From: Saitoella complicata NRRL Y-17804 | Taxonomy: Eukaryota; Ascomycota; Saitoellomycetes; Saitoellales; Saitoellaceae | Reading direction: 5' to 3' | Assembly (NCBI RefSeq): GCF_001661265.1 | Contig: NW_017566995.1 | Location: 310,001 to 374,000 of the forward strand | Length of the DNA stretch: 64,000 nt | Part shown: piece after piece, positions 62,901 to 64,000 of the stretch | How the letters are laid out: every line of letters begins with the position of its first letter | Numbering within the stretch: the stretch's first letter is position 1 | The notes under the pieces: model-generated | What the model saw: the letters and a program-made list of their open reading frames with translations, nothing else | Databases searched by the model: none | What the model was told of the DNA's origin: nothing | Program-made: the position numbers and the translations under genes

Positions 62901-63533
62901 AGCAGCGGAGGAGGCGGAGAGACCGGTGGGGCGGGAAGCGAGGCCGACGCGGGCGAGGAGTTCGGGTTCGGGGATTGTGTGCCAGTCGAGGGAGGCGACG
63001 TCGCCGGCGGCTTTGGTGGGGGGTTTTACCTCGGGGCGGGCGACAGAGTTGGAGACTTGGATGGAGAGGGTGCGGTAGACTATGTAATGTTAGCAGAGGT
63101 GGCATGGAGGAAAGAGCACAAGGAACATACTGGGAGGAATTCTAAGTTCCGCCGGAACCTCCTCACGTCCGAAACTTCCACGACGAGAGATCCTCGCACT
63201 TATTCCACTCGCCGTAGACATCCCACTCATAGACGTCCTGGTCCTACTCAACGGAATCCCAGGCTCGGCGAACTTGATCATACGGATGTAATCATCTTCA
63301 TCGCGGCCACCACCACGGGCGGAAGAACCAACAGGCTCGACCTCGGTGGTGAGGGTGCGGGAGAATGCGACACCGGGGATGGGGACACCGCTGATGGGAG
63401 GGGGAAGAGTGAATTGACGACGAACGGGGCCGGCATCGCGGTCAGGAGAGCCAGCACGGATTTCTGCGCCATGAATGCGGATGCGGCGGGCTTCCTTCTT
63501 AGGAGTTTCGATGTCAATGGAGGAGTCCGACAT
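59931..63533 (-). CDS. Na+/K+-ATPase-like type IIC P-type ATPase
   Basis: Two exons, 63533-63131 and 63079-59931, with a 51-nt intron, give about 1,182 aa. An N-terminal ~150-residue Ser/Arg-rich extension precedes the pump. Then come TGES (actuator), VAFIPEGLPV (M4), CSDKTGTLTQNRM (phosphorylation Asp), KGAPDVL (nucleotide domain), TGDFALTA and TGDGVNDAPSLKAADIGIAMG, followed by six C-terminal spanning segments. PEGL in M4 and the ETLGAVNVLCSDKTGT context resemble animal Na+/K+- and H+/K+-ATPases rather than fungal ENA pumps. Ion specificity is inference. A 761-codon antisense frame is a composition shadow. Confidence 0.9.
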
Positions 63534-64000
63534 TGTTGACGCGTGCGATATTCGACGACAACGAGACGAGCTCTTTTTAAGACGATCGACTCGAATAAAT
63601 GCTGAGACAACAGACGGCTGAAACGGACCGAGAGAAGGTGAGGACGGGAAACGGACCGCGATGAGATGAGATGAGCTCGATGGGGCGAAGGGTATAGGAC
63701 CCTGTAACAGAGAAGCGACGATTGTCTACCCGAAGGTATTGACGAATCAAGCGGGATGTATGCGCAGGCTGGGAGTGGACGGTACGGCGATGGACGAACG
63801 AGGAGCAGAAAGCATTGTTGGATGATTTATATCCTACTCAACCCAACCGCAACCCCTACCCCTATCGATCAAACCGGGATCGCCTCTGCCCAATGGCAAC
63901 CCTGGGCGCAAAGACGGCGGCCAGCCCTTGCCCTCTTTTTTTCTCGCTTCCCATGGTTAAGTGGAGTGTTGACGTTTCAGGCAGCGGCGTCCAATCCCAT
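63534..64000. promoter_or_regulatory. Upstream region of the P-type ATPase gene
   Basis: About 470 nt to the window edge. It contains GGACCGCGATGAGATGAGATGAG-type short direct repeats (GATGA at 63660-63674) and no recognisable gene. Confidence 0.4.

Overview
The window is nuclear DNA of a filamentous fungus, probably a basidiomycete (moderate confidence). The evidence is dense genes on both strands, short GT-AG introns of about 46-70 nt with CTNAC-like branch sites, TTAGGG-type telomeric repeats, and fungal families such as a Zn2Cys6 regulator, Mpo1, mL67, an RNAi-type RNA-dependent RNA polymerase and Ser/Thr-rich GPI proteins. There is no operon logic; neighbours are mostly unrelated housekeeping and accessory genes.

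Layout. 0-4 kb: a caleosin gene bracketed by two inverted tRNA-Ser(AGA) copies, with a third copy downstream. 4-6.2 kb: a decayed flavoprotein-like fragment, then an Aly/REF mRNA-export factor. 6.5-11 kb: a leaderless GH32 fructosidase followed by a Zn2Cys6 regulator. 11.3-13.8 kb: an uninterrupted reading frame joining a nucleotide-sugar transporter to a DXD glycosyltransferase. 13.8-15.7 kb: gene-poor, with a minisatellite, a head-to-head telomeric junction and a 5'-truncated GPI-protein-like frame running up to it. 16-27 kb: FAD monooxygenase, cupin, decayed tryptophan-synthase-beta gene, RNA-dependent RNA polymerase, long-chain alcohol oxidase. 27-44 kb: GPI protein, tRNA-Trp, mL67, UVRAG/Vps38, Mpo1, an unknown coiled-coil protein, a five-BRCT Dpb11/TopBP1 protein, a SUMO-targeted-ubiquitin-ligase-like RING protein, Rcm1/NSUN5, Csl4, tRNA-Trp, pirin, Pex11, an unknown coiled-coil membrane protein. 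44.7-51.1 kb: a disturbed stretch with a frame-broken carboxylesterase, an orphan fragment of the RNA polymerase III large subunit, a small unknown nuclear protein, degenerate 'CGTGAAGTACG' repeats, an unclassified coding block of different composition, and a third tRNA-Trp. 51.3-64 kb: two unknown membrane proteins, a DUF676-type serine esterase, DCN1, a Sec14-like protein and a Na+/K+-type P-ATPase.

The strongest observations are the telomere-telomere-like junction at 14971-15007 with a truncated gene abutting it, and the transporter-glycosyltransferase fusion, which could import and use its own donor sugar in the Golgi. Others are a pirin whose mitochondrial leader lacks an AUG, an ATG-only first exon in DCN1, and the unclassified 48.4-51 kb block. 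Several host genes (trpB-like, RdRP, carboxylesterase) show frame disagreements that simple introns do not explain; these may be pseudogenes or assembly indels.
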